This document shows positions 41,303 to 51,144 of a DNA stretch of 64,000 nucleotides, one piece after another. The stretch lies in the NCBI GenBank assembly GCA_018268675.1, contig JAFDWB010000078.1:1-64000 (forward strand), in the 5' to 3' direction. The position numbers and the translations under genes were made by a program. The notes under the pieces are model-generated. The model made no database searches. It saw only the letters and a program-made list of their open reading frames with translations, and was not told the DNA's origin. The DNA comes from Actinomycetota bacterium (lineage in GTDB: Bacteria > Actinomycetota > Thermoleophilia > Solirubrobacterales > 70-9). Within the stretch, counting starts at the first letter, position 1, and each line of letters starts with the position of its first letter.

Positions 41303-43987
41303 ATGCCGGCCGCTAGCCCGGTCGGGACGGCGGCGACGGTGGAGTTCCTCGTCCTCGGCCCGCTCGAGGCGCGGCGCGAGGGGCGGACGATCGCGCTCGG
41401 GGCGCCGCGGCAGCGGCAGTTGCTGGCGGCGCTCCTCCTGGCGGCGCCCACGCCGCTGACCCGCGAGCGACTGATCGACGAGGTCTGGGGAGCGGCGCCG
41501 CCGGCCTCGGCCCGCCACGCGGTCGAGGTCTACGTCAGCCGCCTGCGGGGAGCGCTGGGCGCGACGGCGATCGGCGGCGGCCCCGGGGCGAGCTACGCGA
41601 CCGCGGCGCCCGCGGACGCGCGCCGCTTCGAGCAGCTGGTGGGCGGCGAGCCCGACGAGGCGCGGCTCGAGGAGGCGCTGGCGCTCTGGCGCGGACCGGT
41701 CCTCGCCGACCTCGCCTACGAGGGACCGCTGGGGAGCGAGATCGCCCGCCTCGAGGAGCTGCGGCTCGGCGCCCGCGAGCGGCTCGCCGAGCACCGGCTG
41801 CGGCGCGGCGGCCACGCCGAGGCACTGGCCGACCTGCGGGATCTGGTCGCCGCCGAGCCGCTGCGCGAGGACGCCCGCGGGCTGCTGATGCTGGCGCTCT
41901 ACCGCTGCGGGCGCCAGGTCGAGGCGCTCGACGCCTTCCGCGAGGGGCGCGACCTCCTGGTCGAGGAGCTCGGGATCGAGCCGGGCGCCGAGCTGCGCGA
42001 GCTGCAGACGGCGATCCTCCGTCAGGACCCGGCCCTCGCCGACCCCGCCGGGCGCCGGCGGCGCAACCTGCCGGCCCCGCCGACGCCGCTGGTCGGCCGC
42101 GAGCGGGAGATCGAGGACCTCGTCGCGCTGCTGCGCGGCCCGGCGCGGCTGGTGACGTTGACCGGGACCGGCGGCACCGGCAAGACCCGGCTCGCCCTCG
42201 GCGCGGCCGAGGCGCTCGCCGACGAGTTCGTCGACGGCGCCCACTTCGTCGACCTGGCGCCCCTTCGCGACCCGGCGGCGGTCCTGCCCGCGATCGCCCA
42301 CGCGGCGGGCCTCGACCCCGAGCAGGAGCCGGCGGCGCAGCTGCGCGAGCGGCGCGCCCTGCTCCTCCTCGACAACTTCGAGCAGGTGCTGGACGCCGCG
42401 ACCGCGGTCGGCGCCCTGCTCCGCGACGCGCCGGGGGTCGATGTCCTGGCGACCAGCCGCCTGCGCCTCGACCTCTACGGCGAGCACGAGTTCGCGGTCG
42501 ACCCGCTCGACCGGGACCGCGGGATCGAGCTGTTCTGCGCCCGGGCGCGGGCGCGCGACCGGCGCTTCGCGCCGAGCGCCACGGTGGGCGAGGTGGTCGC
42601 CCGGGTGGAGGGCCTGCCGCTGGCGATCGAGCTGCTCGCCTCGCGGGTCGACGAGGTCGGCGTCGAGGAGATGGCGGCCGGCCTGCCGGTGCTCGACCTC
42701 GCCGCGGCGGGGCCCCGCGACGCGCCCGACCGCCACCGCGCCCTGCGCGCCGCGATCGACTGGAGCCTCGACCTGCTCGCCGCGGAGGAGCGCCTGCGGT
42801 TCGCCGCGCTCGGCGTCTTCGCCGGCGGCCTCGACGCCGCGGCCGCGGCCGCCGTCCTCGACTCCACCACCGCCGACCTCGACCGGCTCACCGACCAGAG
42901 CTTGCTGCGGCGCCAGGGAGAGCGGTGGACGATGCTCGAGGTGCTGCGCGAGCGGGCGCTGGAGCTGCCCGGCGCCTCGGCGGCCGTCCGCGAGCGCCAC
43001 GCCGCCCACTACCTCGAGCTGGCCGAGCTCTCCGAGCCCGCGCTCAAGGGCTCCGACCAGGCGGCGTGGGGCGAGCGGGTGGAGCGCGAGCACGGCAACC
43101 TGCGGGCCGCGCTCGGCCACGCGGCGCCGCCGGAGGCCTTGCGGATCGCCGCCGCCCTCGGCTTCTTCTGGTACACGCACGGCTATAGCGCCGAGGGGAT
43201 CGCCCAGCTCGAGCGCACCCTCGCCGCCGCCCCCGACGCCGCGCCCCTCCTCCGCGGGCGCGCCCTCCAGGCGCTCGGGATCCTCCGCTCCCAGCGCGGC
43301 GACGAGCGGGCCGAGGCGACCTTCGGCGAAGCGCTGGCGATGTTCCGGCGCGCCGGCGACCGCACGCGCGTCGCGGTCGCCCTCAACTCACTGGGGGCGC
43401 TGGCCCGCGAACGCGGGGATCCCGAAGCCGCGCGGGCGGGCTTCGCCGAGGCGATCGAGATCTACCGCGCGCTCGAGGATCGCCAGCGGCTCGCCGACCC
43501 GCTCTCCAACCTCGGCGTGGTCGCGGTCGACGACGGCCGGCTGGAGGAAGCCGCGACGCTCTTCGAGGAGAGCATCGCCCTCGACCGCGCCTTCGAGAAC
43601 CGGTGGGGCGTCGCCCAGACCTTCAGCGGCATGGCGGCCCTCGCCCTCGCCCGCGGCGCGCCGGACGAGGCGCTCGCCCTGCTCGCCGAGGCCGCCGAGG
43701 TCCTGCGCGCCCTCGACGATCGCCCCTCCCTCGTCCGGGTGCTGGAGCAGTTGGCCGCGACGGCCGCGGTCCGCGGCGACGACGCCCTCGCGGCGCGACT
43801 GTGGGGCGCCGCGACGGCCCAGCGCGAGACCGCCGGCGAGCCCCGCACGAGCGGCGACGCGGCAGCGATCGACCGCCACCTCGACGCCTCGCGCGAGGCC
43901 CTCGGCCCCGAGCGGTTCGCGGAAGCCGCCGGCGGCGGAGCCGCGATCGAGCTCGAGACCGCGCTGGCCGAGGCGCTGGAGGGCTGA
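41303..43987 (+). CDS. BTAD/AfsR-type regulator with NB-ARC ATPase and TPR repeats
   Basis: About 894 residues. A winged helix of OmpR type (VEFLVLGPLEARREGRTIAL, RQLLAALLLAAPTPLTRERL) is followed by a bacterial transcriptional activation domain (RRFEQLVGGEPDEARL to EPGAELRELQTAILRQDP). The ATPase has Walker A GTGGTGKTRLALG and Walker B ALLLLDNFEQV. The C-terminal third is TPR-rich (GRALQALGILRSQRGDERAEA, NSLGALARERGDPEAARAGF). Such proteins activate secondary metabolism or envelope genes. ATG at 41303 is preferred; GTG at 41338 also possible. Confidence 0.88.
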   Translation: MPAASPVGTAATVEFLVLGPLEARREGRTIALGAPRQRQLLAALLLAAPTPLTRERLIDEVWGAAPPASARHAVEVYVSRLRGALGATAIGGGPGASYATAAPADARRFEQLVGGEPDEARLEEALALWRGPVLADLAYEGPLGSEIARLEELRLGARERLAEHRLRRGGHAEALADLRDLVAAEPLREDARGLLMLALYRCGRQVEALDAFREGRDLLVEELGIEPGAELRELQTAILRQDPALADPAGRRRRNLPAPPTPLVGREREIEDLVALLRGPARLVTLTGTGGTGKTRLALGAAEALADEFVDGAHFVDLAPLRDPAAVLPAIAHAAGLDPEQEPAAQLRERRALLLLDNFEQVLDAATAVGALLRDAPGVDVLATSRLRLDLYGEHEFAVDPLDRDRGIELFCARARARDRRFAPSATVGEVVARVEGLPLAIELLASRVDEVGVEEMAAGLPVLDLAAAGPRDAPDRHRALRAAIDWSLDLLAAEERLRFAALGVFAGGLDAAAAAAVLDSTTADLDRLTDQSLLRRQGERWTMLEVLRERALELPGASAAVRERHAAHYLELAELSEPALKGSDQAAWGERVEREHGNLRAALGHAAPPEALRIAAALGFFWYTHGYSAEGIAQLERTLAAAPDAAPLLRGRALQALGILRSQRGDERAEATFGEALAMFRRAGDRTRVAVALNSLGALARERGDPEAARAGFAEAIEIYRALEDRQRLADPLSNLGVVAVDDGRLEEAATLFEESIALDRAFENRWGVAQTFSGMAALALARGAPDEALALLAEAAEVLRALDDRPSLVRVLEQLAATAAVRGDDALAARLWGAATAQRETAGEPRTSGDAAAIDRHLDASREALGPERFAEAAGGGAAIELETALAEALEG

Positions 43988-44017
43988 GCGGCGCGGTCCG
44001 GATCGACCGGACCGGCG

Positions 44018-44043
44018 GCCGGGGGCGCGCACGCGCCCCCGGC
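44018..44043. terminator. intergenic hairpin, probable bidirectional terminator
   Basis: GCCGGGGGCGCG pairs perfectly with CGCGCCCCCGGC with almost no loop. It lies between the convergent BTAD regulator and S53 peptidase genes. It does not resemble hairpin families A-C. Confidence 0.7.
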
Positions 44044-44052
44044 GATCACGGT

Positions 44053-46206
44053 TCAGCGGTTGGACACTGCCTGGACGAACTGTTCGCCCGGGGATCCGAT
44101 ACCGGTCATCGAGTCGAACCCTGGGGCCGCGGAGAGCGACTCGGGGGCTTCTTCGAGTGGCACTTCGCATTCGCCGGTTTCCGGGTTGGGCTGGGGGCAG
44201 AAATACTCGGTCGCCCCTTCGATGCCGAGGACCCGCGCGGTGGTGAGGATGCCCGCCGAGGGGGTTTCGCCGTTGAGGTAGTCGTTACGGACGACCGCCT
44301 GCTTGCCCGCCGGCAGGATGTCGTAGAAGGCCCGCGGGTTCTGGCCTCCGGCATCCAGGTGGTAGAGCAGTGGGTTCACGAATCCGAGCGGGCCGCCGGC
44401 CGCCTGGTCGGCCACCGCCATCAGCCCGGCGAACAGTGGGGACGACAGGCTCGTGCCGCCGATGCGGTACTGGTCGTAGTAGGTGCCGTCGGCGAATTCC
44501 TGGGTCTCGCCGACGAGCATGCCGGTCGAGGGATCGCCCTCCATCGAGATGTCCGGCACGACACGGTTCAGCCGGCCCGTCCCGAGCCTTCCGGCGATTG
44601 CCGCCGGTACCACCGGTTCCTGGTACCAGGGCTCGGCGTACTGGTTCGAGGTCCCGCCGCCACCGCCGTAGTCGTATTCACCGGGTGCTTCCGGCGCCCA
44701 CGTGCCGACTTCGGAGGTCGGGCACAACGGTTCGGCGAGGGTCGCCAGTTCCTCGGTGCAGAGGGCGCTGATCCCGGTCGACCAGCCGACCTCGCCGAGG
44801 CGGTTGTTCTGCGCGCCGATCTTGAGGCTGGTGCCGCCGACCGCGGTCGCGTAGGGGCTCGTCCCCGGGAACGACGGCTGCTGCACGCCGGAGACGATGA
44901 AGTTGTCGCCTTCGTCGCCGGAGGAGAACTGCACGCCCACCCCGGTGCCCGCCGCCATCAGCAGCACGTGGTTGAACGCTTCCCGCGATTCGGCCGTTTC
45001 GCCTTCTTCTTCGGCGGGGCCGTTGCTCCAGGAGTCGGTCACGATGTTCGCCAGATGCCCGTCGACCACTTCCTGGACCGCGTTGAACAGTGACACGGTG
45101 CAGTTTCTCCCGCCGATGTAGAGCACCTTCGCACCGGGTGCCATCGCGTGCACGGCCTCGACGTCGAGCGTCTGCTCGCCCGACCAGCCGGGCGCTTCGC
45201 ATTCTTCGGTCTGGGTGAACGGACGGTGGATGATCTGCTTGAACTGGCCCGGCCGCCACTGCTGCGAGGCGCTCTGATTCCTCTGTGCGTACTGGACCGC
45301 GTCCTGGTAGAGCGTCGGCGCCACGAACGCGTCGACGATCGCGACCGTCACCCCCGAGCCGTTGTCACCGCCCGCGATCGCACCGGTCAGGCTGTAGGCG
45401 CCCTGCAGCTGCGCGGGCTTGTAGCCGCAGACCGCGTAGGGCAGCGGGTTCGGGAAGCCGCCCCCGAAGGCGGGCAGCGTGGCGGCGAGTTCCTGGCCGA
45501 AATAGGCGGAGCAGGGAGTCGCGTTGCGGAAGCCCGCGGGCTGCGCGATTTCTTCGCCTTCGCTCTTCGGCGGCCGGCCGTGGCCGCGGGCATGGCCGGG
45601 CCAACCCGCCGGGCGGCCGCCCTTGCCGGCACCGGTGAGGCCCGTCGGCCTGATGCGAATCTGGTTGACGCCGCGCACGCCCGTGATCAGCGGTGCGACG
45701 CTCGTCGGGGCGCTGAGTGACGACGACGCGAGGCGCACCGTTTCTCCGCCGACCTCATACTTGGCCAGCGTCGTCTTGAAGTACGTTTCGATCTGTTCGG
45801 CGGTCCCTTCGGCCACGATCGTCATCCGGTCGGGAGTCACTTCCCTGATCGTGAAGCCGGCGCCGCGGAGCGAGGCCACGACTTCCCTGTCCGCCTTGCC
45901 GCTCGGCGAGAAACGGCTCTCCCACTGCTGCGGGGTCAGGAACCTGCGGTAGTTGCGACTCGTCGGATCGGTCACTTCCTTGGCGAGCGCTTCGGCGCCG
46001 GCGAGGTTCGTCGGTTCGATCCCGACGTCGAATTCGATCAGTTCCCCCGCCGGCGTCGGGCCGGACTTGTTCGCGGGCACGGCCGCCGCGGCCTTGGCCT
46101 GGATCCTCGTCGAGGTCGCCGCGCCGGCGGGGGCCGTGGGGATCAGCAGGAACGCAACACCCGCAAGAAGGACAGCGAACCAACCGTGAGACCGGAGGTT
46201 CTTCAT
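44053..46206 (-). CDS. S53 family peptidase (sedolisin/kumamolisin type)
   Basis: 717 residues. A signal peptide (FAVLLAGVAFLLIPTAPAGAA) and a pro-kumamolisin activation domain precede the catalytic domain. The active site is EQTLDVEAVHAMAPGA (Glu and Asp) and GGTSLSSPLFAGLMA (catalytic Ser). The C-terminal GFDSMTGIGSPG fits the calcium site. It is exported, self-processed and acid-active in relatives. Its glutamates are largely GAA (a run coding EEEGETAESREA), while neighbours use GAG, perhaps reflecting high expression. Confidence 0.92.
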   Translation of the reverse strand: MKNLRSHGWFAVLLAGVAFLLIPTAPAGAATSTRIQAKAAAAVPANKSGPTPAGELIEFDVGIEPTNLAGAEALAKEVTDPTSRNYRRFLTPQQWESRFSPSGKADREVVASLRGAGFTIREVTPDRMTIVAEGTAEQIETYFKTTLAKYEVGGETVRLASSSLSAPTSVAPLITGVRGVNQIRIRPTGLTGAGKGGRPAGWPGHARGHGRPPKSEGEEIAQPAGFRNATPCSAYFGQELAATLPAFGGGFPNPLPYAVCGYKPAQLQGAYSLTGAIAGGDNGSGVTVAIVDAFVAPTLYQDAVQYAQRNQSASQQWRPGQFKQIIHRPFTQTEECEAPGWSGEQTLDVEAVHAMAPGAKVLYIGGRNCTVSLFNAVQEVVDGHLANIVTDSWSNGPAEEEGETAESREAFNHVLLMAAGTGVGVQFSSGDEGDNFIVSGVQQPSFPGTSPYATAVGGTSLKIGAQNNRLGEVGWSTGISALCTEELATLAEPLCPTSEVGTWAPEAPGEYDYGGGGGTSNQYAEPWYQEPVVPAAIAGRLGTGRLNRVVPDISMEGDPSTGMLVGETQEFADGTYYDQYRIGGTSLSSPLFAGLMAVADQAAGGPLGFVNPLLYHLDAGGQNPRAFYDILPAGKQAVVRNDYLNGETPSAGILTTARVLGIEGATEYFCPQPNPETGECEVPLEEAPESLSAAPGFDSMTGIGSPGEQFVQAVSNR

Positions 46207-46284
46207 CGATTACACCGCCGTCAGTCGTGATTTCCCGTACATCTCCCCAGCCGCCGCCTAACCTACCTCAACGGGCGGGCGGGG

Positions 46285-46953
46285 TCAGCTGATCAGCGGC
46301 AGCGCTCGGATCGCGTAGCGGCTCGTGATCGAGCGGCCGAGGACCGGGTCGGCGAGCTCGTAGCGGAAGCTCGGCGAGGGCCGGATGCCGCCGCGGGCGG
46401 CGACGGTGCCGAGGAACATCAGGGTGCCGTCGGCAAGGGCGGGCTGGGCCCGCTCGACCAGCTCGGCCGCCGGGCGGATCGCCGCCATGGTGCCCTCCTG
46501 GTAGAGGACCTCGGCCCCGTCCTCCTCGATCCAGGAGCGGATGACGAGGTCGTCCCAATGGTCGGCGACCTCGGCGTAGGGCCAGAAGCGGGCGGCGATC
46601 GGCTTCTCGCACATCTGCTTGGAGACGGCGACGTCGTAAGCCTCGACCCGGCGGTCGGTGTGGTCGGAGCCGGCCCCGACCCAGAGCTCGTCGGCGGCGC
46701 GCAGCAGCACCGCCTCGACCTCGCCGCTGGAGTCCGGGGTCGACTCGATCGCCGCCGCCGTGGTCAGCCGCGAGGCCGAGACGCGGTAGAAGATCGGCGT
46801 CGCCGAGGGGCGCGGCACGCCGAGCTCGGCGAGCTCGGCGATGTGGGCCTCGACCGCGCCCAGGTCGCGCCCGGTCCAGCCGGCGACGATCGCGGTGTCG
46901 ACCTCGACCGCCCGCGGCTCGCCGGCGCCGAGGGCCAGCGCCAACGCGGTCAC
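46285..46953 (-). CDS. DUF2848 family protein
   Basis: 222 residues. The family is related to fumarylacetoacetate hydrolase-like folds; VFYRVSASRLTT-like and VGAGSDHTDRRVEAYDVAVSKQMCEKP are its hallmark. GTG 46953 overlaps the amidase stop. It sits at the end of the Rieske-amidase operon, so it may open or hydrolyse a product of that pathway. Confidence 0.8.
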   Translation of the reverse strand: MTALALALGAGEPRAVEVDTAIVAGWTGRDLGAVEAHIAELAELGVPRPSATPIFYRVSASRLTTAAAIESTPDSSGEVEAVLLRAADELWVGAGSDHTDRRVEAYDVAVSKQMCEKPIAARFWPYAEVADHWDDLVIRSWIEEDGAEVLYQEGTMAAIRPAAELVERAQPALADGTLMFLGTVAARGGIRPSPSFRYELADPVLGRSITSRYAIRALPLIS

Positions 46954-48299
46954 AGGCACTCCTCCACCCAGGCGGCGGCGCTCAGCAGGCGCTCGTCGCG
47001 GCCGCCGGGGGCCGCCAGCATCAGGCCGCTCGGCGGCTCGCCGGCCTCCTGCATCGGCAGCGAGATCGCGCAGCCGTCGAAGAGGTTGACGACGGTCGGG
47101 TTGCGCAGCGCCAGCAGGTTCAGCCGCGCGTACTCCCGATCGTCGGCGAAGGCGTCGAGCGGCGGCGGCACGATCGGGACGGTCGGGCAGACGAGGCCGT
47201 CGCAGCCGCAGAGGCGCTCCCGGATCGCCGCCACGAACCGCCGCCGCCAGCGCTGCAGGTCGAGCAGGTCGGCGGCCGATTGGGACGCGCCGCGACGGAT
47301 CCGCGAGAGCACCCGCGGGTCGTACTCGTCGGCGTGGGCGGCGATCAGGTCGCGGTGCCAGGCGAAGCTCTCCGCCGCCGGGAAGCCCCCGCCGGCGCTC
47401 GTCGCGGCGATCTCCTCGAGCTCGGGGATCTCGACCTGGACCAGCTCGGCGCCGGCCTCGGCGAGGCGGCCGAGGGCGCGGTCGAAGGCGGCGCCGACGG
47501 CGGGCTCGGCGTCGGCGAGGAAGTAGTCGCCGCCGAGCGCCAGCCGCGGCGGGCGCGACGCCGGCGCGAGGACCGCCGGCGTCGCGGCGGCGTCGTCGCG
47601 CAAGAGGCCGTAGAGGGCGGCGCAGCAGCCGACGGTGCGACCGATCACCCCGACCGCGTCAAGGGTCGAGGACAGCGGCACCATCCCCGCGCGCGGGACC
47701 CGCGCCTGGGTCGGCTTGAAGCCGGTGAGGCCGCAGAAGGCGGCCGGGATGCGGCAGGAGCCGCCGGTGTCGGAGCCGAGCCCGCCGAGCGCCATCGCGT
47801 CGGCGACCGCGACCGCGGCGCCGGAGGAGGAGCCGCCGGGGATGCGCCCCCGCTCGCGGTCCCAGGGGCTCGCCGGGGTCCCGAAGTGGGGGTTGAGGCC
47901 GAGGCCGCTGTAGGCGAACTCGGTCATGTTGGTGCGGCCGAGCAGGACCAGCCCCGCCCGCCGCCAGCGGGCGACGGCGGCGGCGTCGGCGGGCGCCGGG
48001 CCGCGGTCGAGGAAGGTCGAGCCGGCGCGGGTGCGCCGACCGCGGACGTCGAAGAGGTCCTTGACCGCGACCGGGATGCCGGCGTAGGGCGAGGGCTCGA
48101 CCCCGGCCGCGCGCATCGCGTCGAGGGCGTCCGCCGCTCGCCGGGCGGACCCGGCGTCGACCTCGAGGAAGGCGCGCCCGCCCTCACCGGCCGGGTCCTC
48201 GATCCGCGCCAGGCACTCCTCGACCAGCCGCACCGAACTGGTGCGACCGGTGGCGAGGTCGCGCACCGCGGCGGCGACGGTCGGGGCGGCGGCGAGCAT
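46950..48299 (-). CDS. amidase (amidase signature family)
   Basis: 449 residues. Ser-cisSer-Lys triad: Lys in VAVKDLFDV, GGSSSGAAVAVADAM and nucleophile in GSDTGGSCRIPAAFCG. It hydrolyses an amide or ureide in the cytoplasm. ATG 48299 overlaps the cupin gene by one base. Located between DUF2848 and cupin genes in one operon. Confidence 0.93.
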   Translation of the reverse strand: MLAAAPTVAAAVRDLATGRTSSVRLVEECLARIEDPAGEGGRAFLEVDAGSARRAADALDAMRAAGVEPSPYAGIPVAVKDLFDVRGRRTRAGSTFLDRGPAPADAAAVARWRRAGLVLLGRTNMTEFAYSGLGLNPHFGTPASPWDRERGRIPGGSSSGAAVAVADAMALGGLGSDTGGSCRIPAAFCGLTGFKPTQARVPRAGMVPLSSTLDAVGVIGRTVGCCAALYGLLRDDAAATPAVLAPASRPPRLALGGDYFLADAEPAVGAAFDRALGRLAEAGAELVQVEIPELEEIAATSAGGGFPAAESFAWHRDLIAAHADEYDPRVLSRIRRGASQSAADLLDLQRWRRRFVAAIRERLCGCDGLVCPTVPIVPPPLDAFADDREYARLNLLALRNPTVVNLFDGCAISLPMQEAGEPPSGLMLAAPGGRDERLLSAAAWVEECL

Positions 48300-48679
48300 C
48301 AGACGGGGTCGAAGTAGTGGATCTCCAGCAGCAGGCAGCCGCCGTCGGAGCGGAACGGCCCGTGGTGGGCGCCGGGCGGCCGGCAGGCGTAGGTGTCGGG
48401 GTCGAAGGCGACGCCGCCGCGGCCCTCGGCATCGTTGCCGACGGTGAGGTCGCCGCGGATCAGGTAGACCTCCTCCCAGTACTCGTGGACGAACGGCGCG
48501 GTGGTGAAGACGCCGGGGTCGAAGCGCAGGAGCCGCGTCCGCGACCCGCGCCGGCCCTCCTCGTCGAGCGCCCCGGCGAGGATCTTCTGTTTGATCCCCT
48601 CGGGGTATCCGCGCGGCACCTCCCAGCCGCTGTCGAGGTCGACGGTGTGGAACTCCAGGTGCTCCTTTTCGACCGGCAT
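48299..48679 (-). CDS. cupin domain protein
   Basis: 126 residues, one double-stranded beta-helix domain. Candidate metal ligands are in FVHEYWEEVYLIRGDL and PPGAHHGPFRSDGG. ATG at 48679 has GAGGGGAAAG before it. It may be a small metalloenzyme (decarboxylase, isomerase or dioxygenase) of the adjacent degradation pathway. Confidence 0.82.
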   Translation of the reverse strand: MPVEKEHLEFHTVDLDSGWEVPRGYPEGIKQKILAGALDEEGRRGSRTRLLRFDPGVFTTAPFVHEYWEEVYLIRGDLTVGNDAEGRGGVAFDPDTYACRPPGAHHGPFRSDGGCLLLEIHYFDPV

Positions 48680-48699
48680 CTTTCCCCTCTCCTCGGTTC

Positions 48700-49635
48700 T
48701 CACTCGTCCCAGAGCGGCGCCAGCTCGGTCGCCACCACCTGCTCGTAGGCCGGGTCGCCCTCGAGCAGGTCGCGCTCGCGGGCGAAGCGGTTCATCCCGG
48801 CGATCGCCGTCTCGCCGATCGCCGCGTCGTAGAGCGGCGCGTCGCGGCAGACCAGCTCGGCGATCAGCTCCGCGCACCGCGGCGGGAAGATCCCGGCCGC
48901 GACCGCGGTCGCCCGCTCGGGGTCCTCGGCCAGCAGTCTCTGCGCCCGCCGCAGCCCCCGCACCACGGCGGCGAGGCGCTCCGGCTCGGCGGCGAGCGCG
49001 TCCTCGCGGGCGGCCAGGGAGGCGAAGGTGTAGTCGAAGCAGCCCGGCGGCCCGTCGCCGCGGCGGATGTCGAGCAGCAGCCGGCCCGCCCCCGAGCGCA
49101 CCGCCAGCTCCGCCGCCATCCCGTTGGCCCAGAAGCCGTCGATCTTGCCGTCGGCCAGGGCCTGCGCCGCGGTCAGCCCGAAGTTGGTCCCGGCCCCGAC
49201 CGCGCCCGGCACCGGCGCGATCTCGATCCCGTGGCGCTCGGGGTCGAGCCCGGCGTCGACCAGCAGCTGCCGGAGGCCGAGGTCGACCCAGGGGGCGGCG
49301 CCGATGCGGCAGCCGGGCAGCGCCGCCGGCTCGCCGCGCTCGGCCTCGAGGTCCGCCCGCACCACCAGGAACCAGTACATCCCCTGCGCCTGCGCCGCCA
49401 GCAGCTTCACCCCGCGCCACCCGGGGAAGGCGGCGAGGGCGGAGTGGGCAGAGCCGGCGACGACGTCGACCTCGCCCGCGGCAAGCGCCCGGTAGGCCGC
49501 GTCGACCGGGAACAGCAGCTCGACCTCGGCCTCGATCCCCTCCTCGCGCAGGCAGCCGAGCTCGACCGCGGCGAGCGCCGGGAAGTAGGAGTTGGAGATC
49601 AGGTCGGGGACGACGATCCGCAGGGCCGAGCTCAT
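48700..49635 (-). CDS. ABC-type substrate-binding-like protein (NMT1/SsuA type) without signal peptide
   Basis: 311 residues in two lobes: LRIVVPDLISNSYFPALAAV, then VELLFPVDAAYRALAAGEVDVVAGSAHS. It looks like the NMT1/THI5 substrate-binding family but starts directly with MSSALRIVVPDL, with no signal peptide or lipobox, and no permease is adjacent. It could be cytoplasmic and bind a metabolite, or its true start could be missed; I saw no coding extension before the ATG. Confidence 0.8.
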   Translation of the reverse strand: MSSALRIVVPDLISNSYFPALAAVELGCLREEGIEAEVELLFPVDAAYRALAAGEVDVVAGSAHSALAAFPGWRGVKLLAAQAQGMYWFLVVRADLEAERGEPAALPGCRIGAAPWVDLGLRQLLVDAGLDPERHGIEIAPVPGAVGAGTNFGLTAAQALADGKIDGFWANGMAAELAVRSGAGRLLLDIRRGDGPPGCFDYTFASLAAREDALAAEPERLAAVVRGLRRAQRLLAEDPERATAVAAGIFPPRCAELIAELVCRDAPLYDAAIGETAIAGMNRFARERDLLEGDPAYEQVVATELAPLWDE

Positions 49636-49658
49636 CGTCTTCGTCCTCCCCGGTCCGC

Positions 49659-51137
49659 TCAGAGGTCGAGGGCGACGTACTTGAGGTCGAGATAATCCTC
49701 GATCCCCTCGCGACCGCCCTCGCGGCCGAGCCCGGATTGCTTGATCCCGCCGAACGGGGCGGCGGCGTTGGAGACGAGGCCGCGGTTGATCGCCACCATC
49801 CCCGCCTCGAGCGCGTCGGCGACCCGCAGCGCCCGCTCGAGGTCGCGGGTGTAGGCGTAGGAGACGAGGCCGTACTCGGTGTCGTTGGCGAGCTCGATCG
49901 CCTCCTCGTCGGAGCCGAAGCGGACGATCGGCGCGACCGGCCCGAAGATCTCGTCGCCGAGCAGCGGCCCGGTCGGGTCGACCCCCTCGAGCACGGTCGG
50001 TTCGAAGAAGTAGCCGGGGCCGGAGAGCGGGGCGCCGCCGACGTGGACGGTGGCGCCGTCGTCGGCCGCCGCGGCGACCAGGCCGGCGACGCGGTCGCGC
50101 GACTCGGCGTCGATCAGCGGCCCGACCTCGCTTGCCTCGTCGGTGCCGGGGCCGACCCGCAGCGCCGCGATCCGGGCGCTCAGCAGGCGCGCGAACTCGT
50201 CGGCGACCGGGTCGGCGACGAGGAAGCGGTTGGCCGCCGTGCAGGCCTCCCCCATGTTGCGCATCTTGGCGACGAGGGCGCCGTCGACCGCGGCCTCGAG
50301 GTCGGCGTCGGCGAAGACGAGGAAGGGGGCGTTGCCGCCGAGCTCCATCGAGGTGGCGACGACCTTCTCGCCGCTGGCGGCGATCAGGCGGCGGCCGACC
50401 TCGGTCGAGCCGGTGAAGGAGACCTTCCTGATCCGACCGTCGGCGAGCAGCGCCGAGCTGAGCGCGCCGGCGCCGCTGGTGGTGAGGATGCCGAGGACCC
50501 CGGCCGGGACCCCGACCTCGACCAGCAGCTGGGCGAAGGCGAGCGAGGCCAGCGGGGTCAGCGTCGCCGGCTTCAGGATCGCGGTGCAGCCGGCCGCCAG
50601 CGCCGGCGCGATCTTGCGGGTCGCCATCGCCAGCGGAAAGTTCCAAGGGGTGATCAGCAGGCAGGGGCCGATCGGCTGCGGCTTGACCAGGATCCGGCTG
50701 CCGCCGTCGGGGGAGATCCGGTAGTCGCCCTGCAGCCGCACCCCCTCCTCGGCGTACCAGCGCAGGAACTCGGCCCCGTAATCGACCTCCGCCCGGGCCT
50801 CGCGCAGCGGCTTGCCCATCTCCAGGGAGATGATCGTCGCGAAGCGCTCGCGCTCGGCGCGGAGGCGCTCGAAGGCGCTCCGCAGCAGTTCGCAGCGCTC
50901 GCGCGCCGGCGTCGCCGCCCAGCCCGCCTGCGCCGCGGCGGCGGCGTCGAGCGCCGCCAGGGCGTCGGCGACGTCGGCGTCGGCGATCTCCGCCAGGACC
51001 TCGCCGTCGGCGGGGTTCTCGACCGCGATCCGCGGCCGACCGCTCGCCGCCGCCACCCACTCGCCGCCGATCAGCAGGTCGGCGGGGATGCCGGCGGTCG
51101 CGTCGAGGCTGCCGCTGTCGGTCGAGGTGGCGCTCAT
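49659..51137 (-). CDS. NAD(P)-dependent aldehyde dehydrogenase
   Basis: 492 residues, succinate-semialdehyde-dehydrogenase-like. Catalytic Glu in MELGGNAPFLVF and Cys in NMGEACTAANRFLV; cofactor region PWNFPLAMATRKIAPALAAG and FTGSTEVGRRL. It oxidises an aldehyde to acid. Its ATG lies 18 bases after the dioxygenase beta stop, and that gap has no SD but has TAAACT 9 bases before ATG, so an internal leaderless start is possible. Confidence 0.95.
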   Translation of the reverse strand: MSATSTDSGSLDATAGIPADLLIGGEWVAAASGRPRIAVENPADGEVLAEIADADVADALAALDAAAAAQAGWAATPARERCELLRSAFERLRAERERFATIISLEMGKPLREARAEVDYGAEFLRWYAEEGVRLQGDYRISPDGGSRILVKPQPIGPCLLITPWNFPLAMATRKIAPALAAGCTAILKPATLTPLASLAFAQLLVEVGVPAGVLGILTTSGAGALSSALLADGRIRKVSFTGSTEVGRRLIAASGEKVVATSMELGGNAPFLVFADADLEAAVDGALVAKMRNMGEACTAANRFLVADPVADEFARLLSARIAALRVGPGTDEASEVGPLIDAESRDRVAGLVAAAADDGATVHVGGAPLSGPGYFFEPTVLEGVDPTGPLLGDEIFGPVAPIVRFGSDEEAIELANDTEYGLVSYAYTRDLERALRVADALEAGMVAINRGLVSNAAAPFGGIKQSGLGREGGREGIEDYLDLKYVALDL

Positions 51138-51144
51138 TCTGAAT

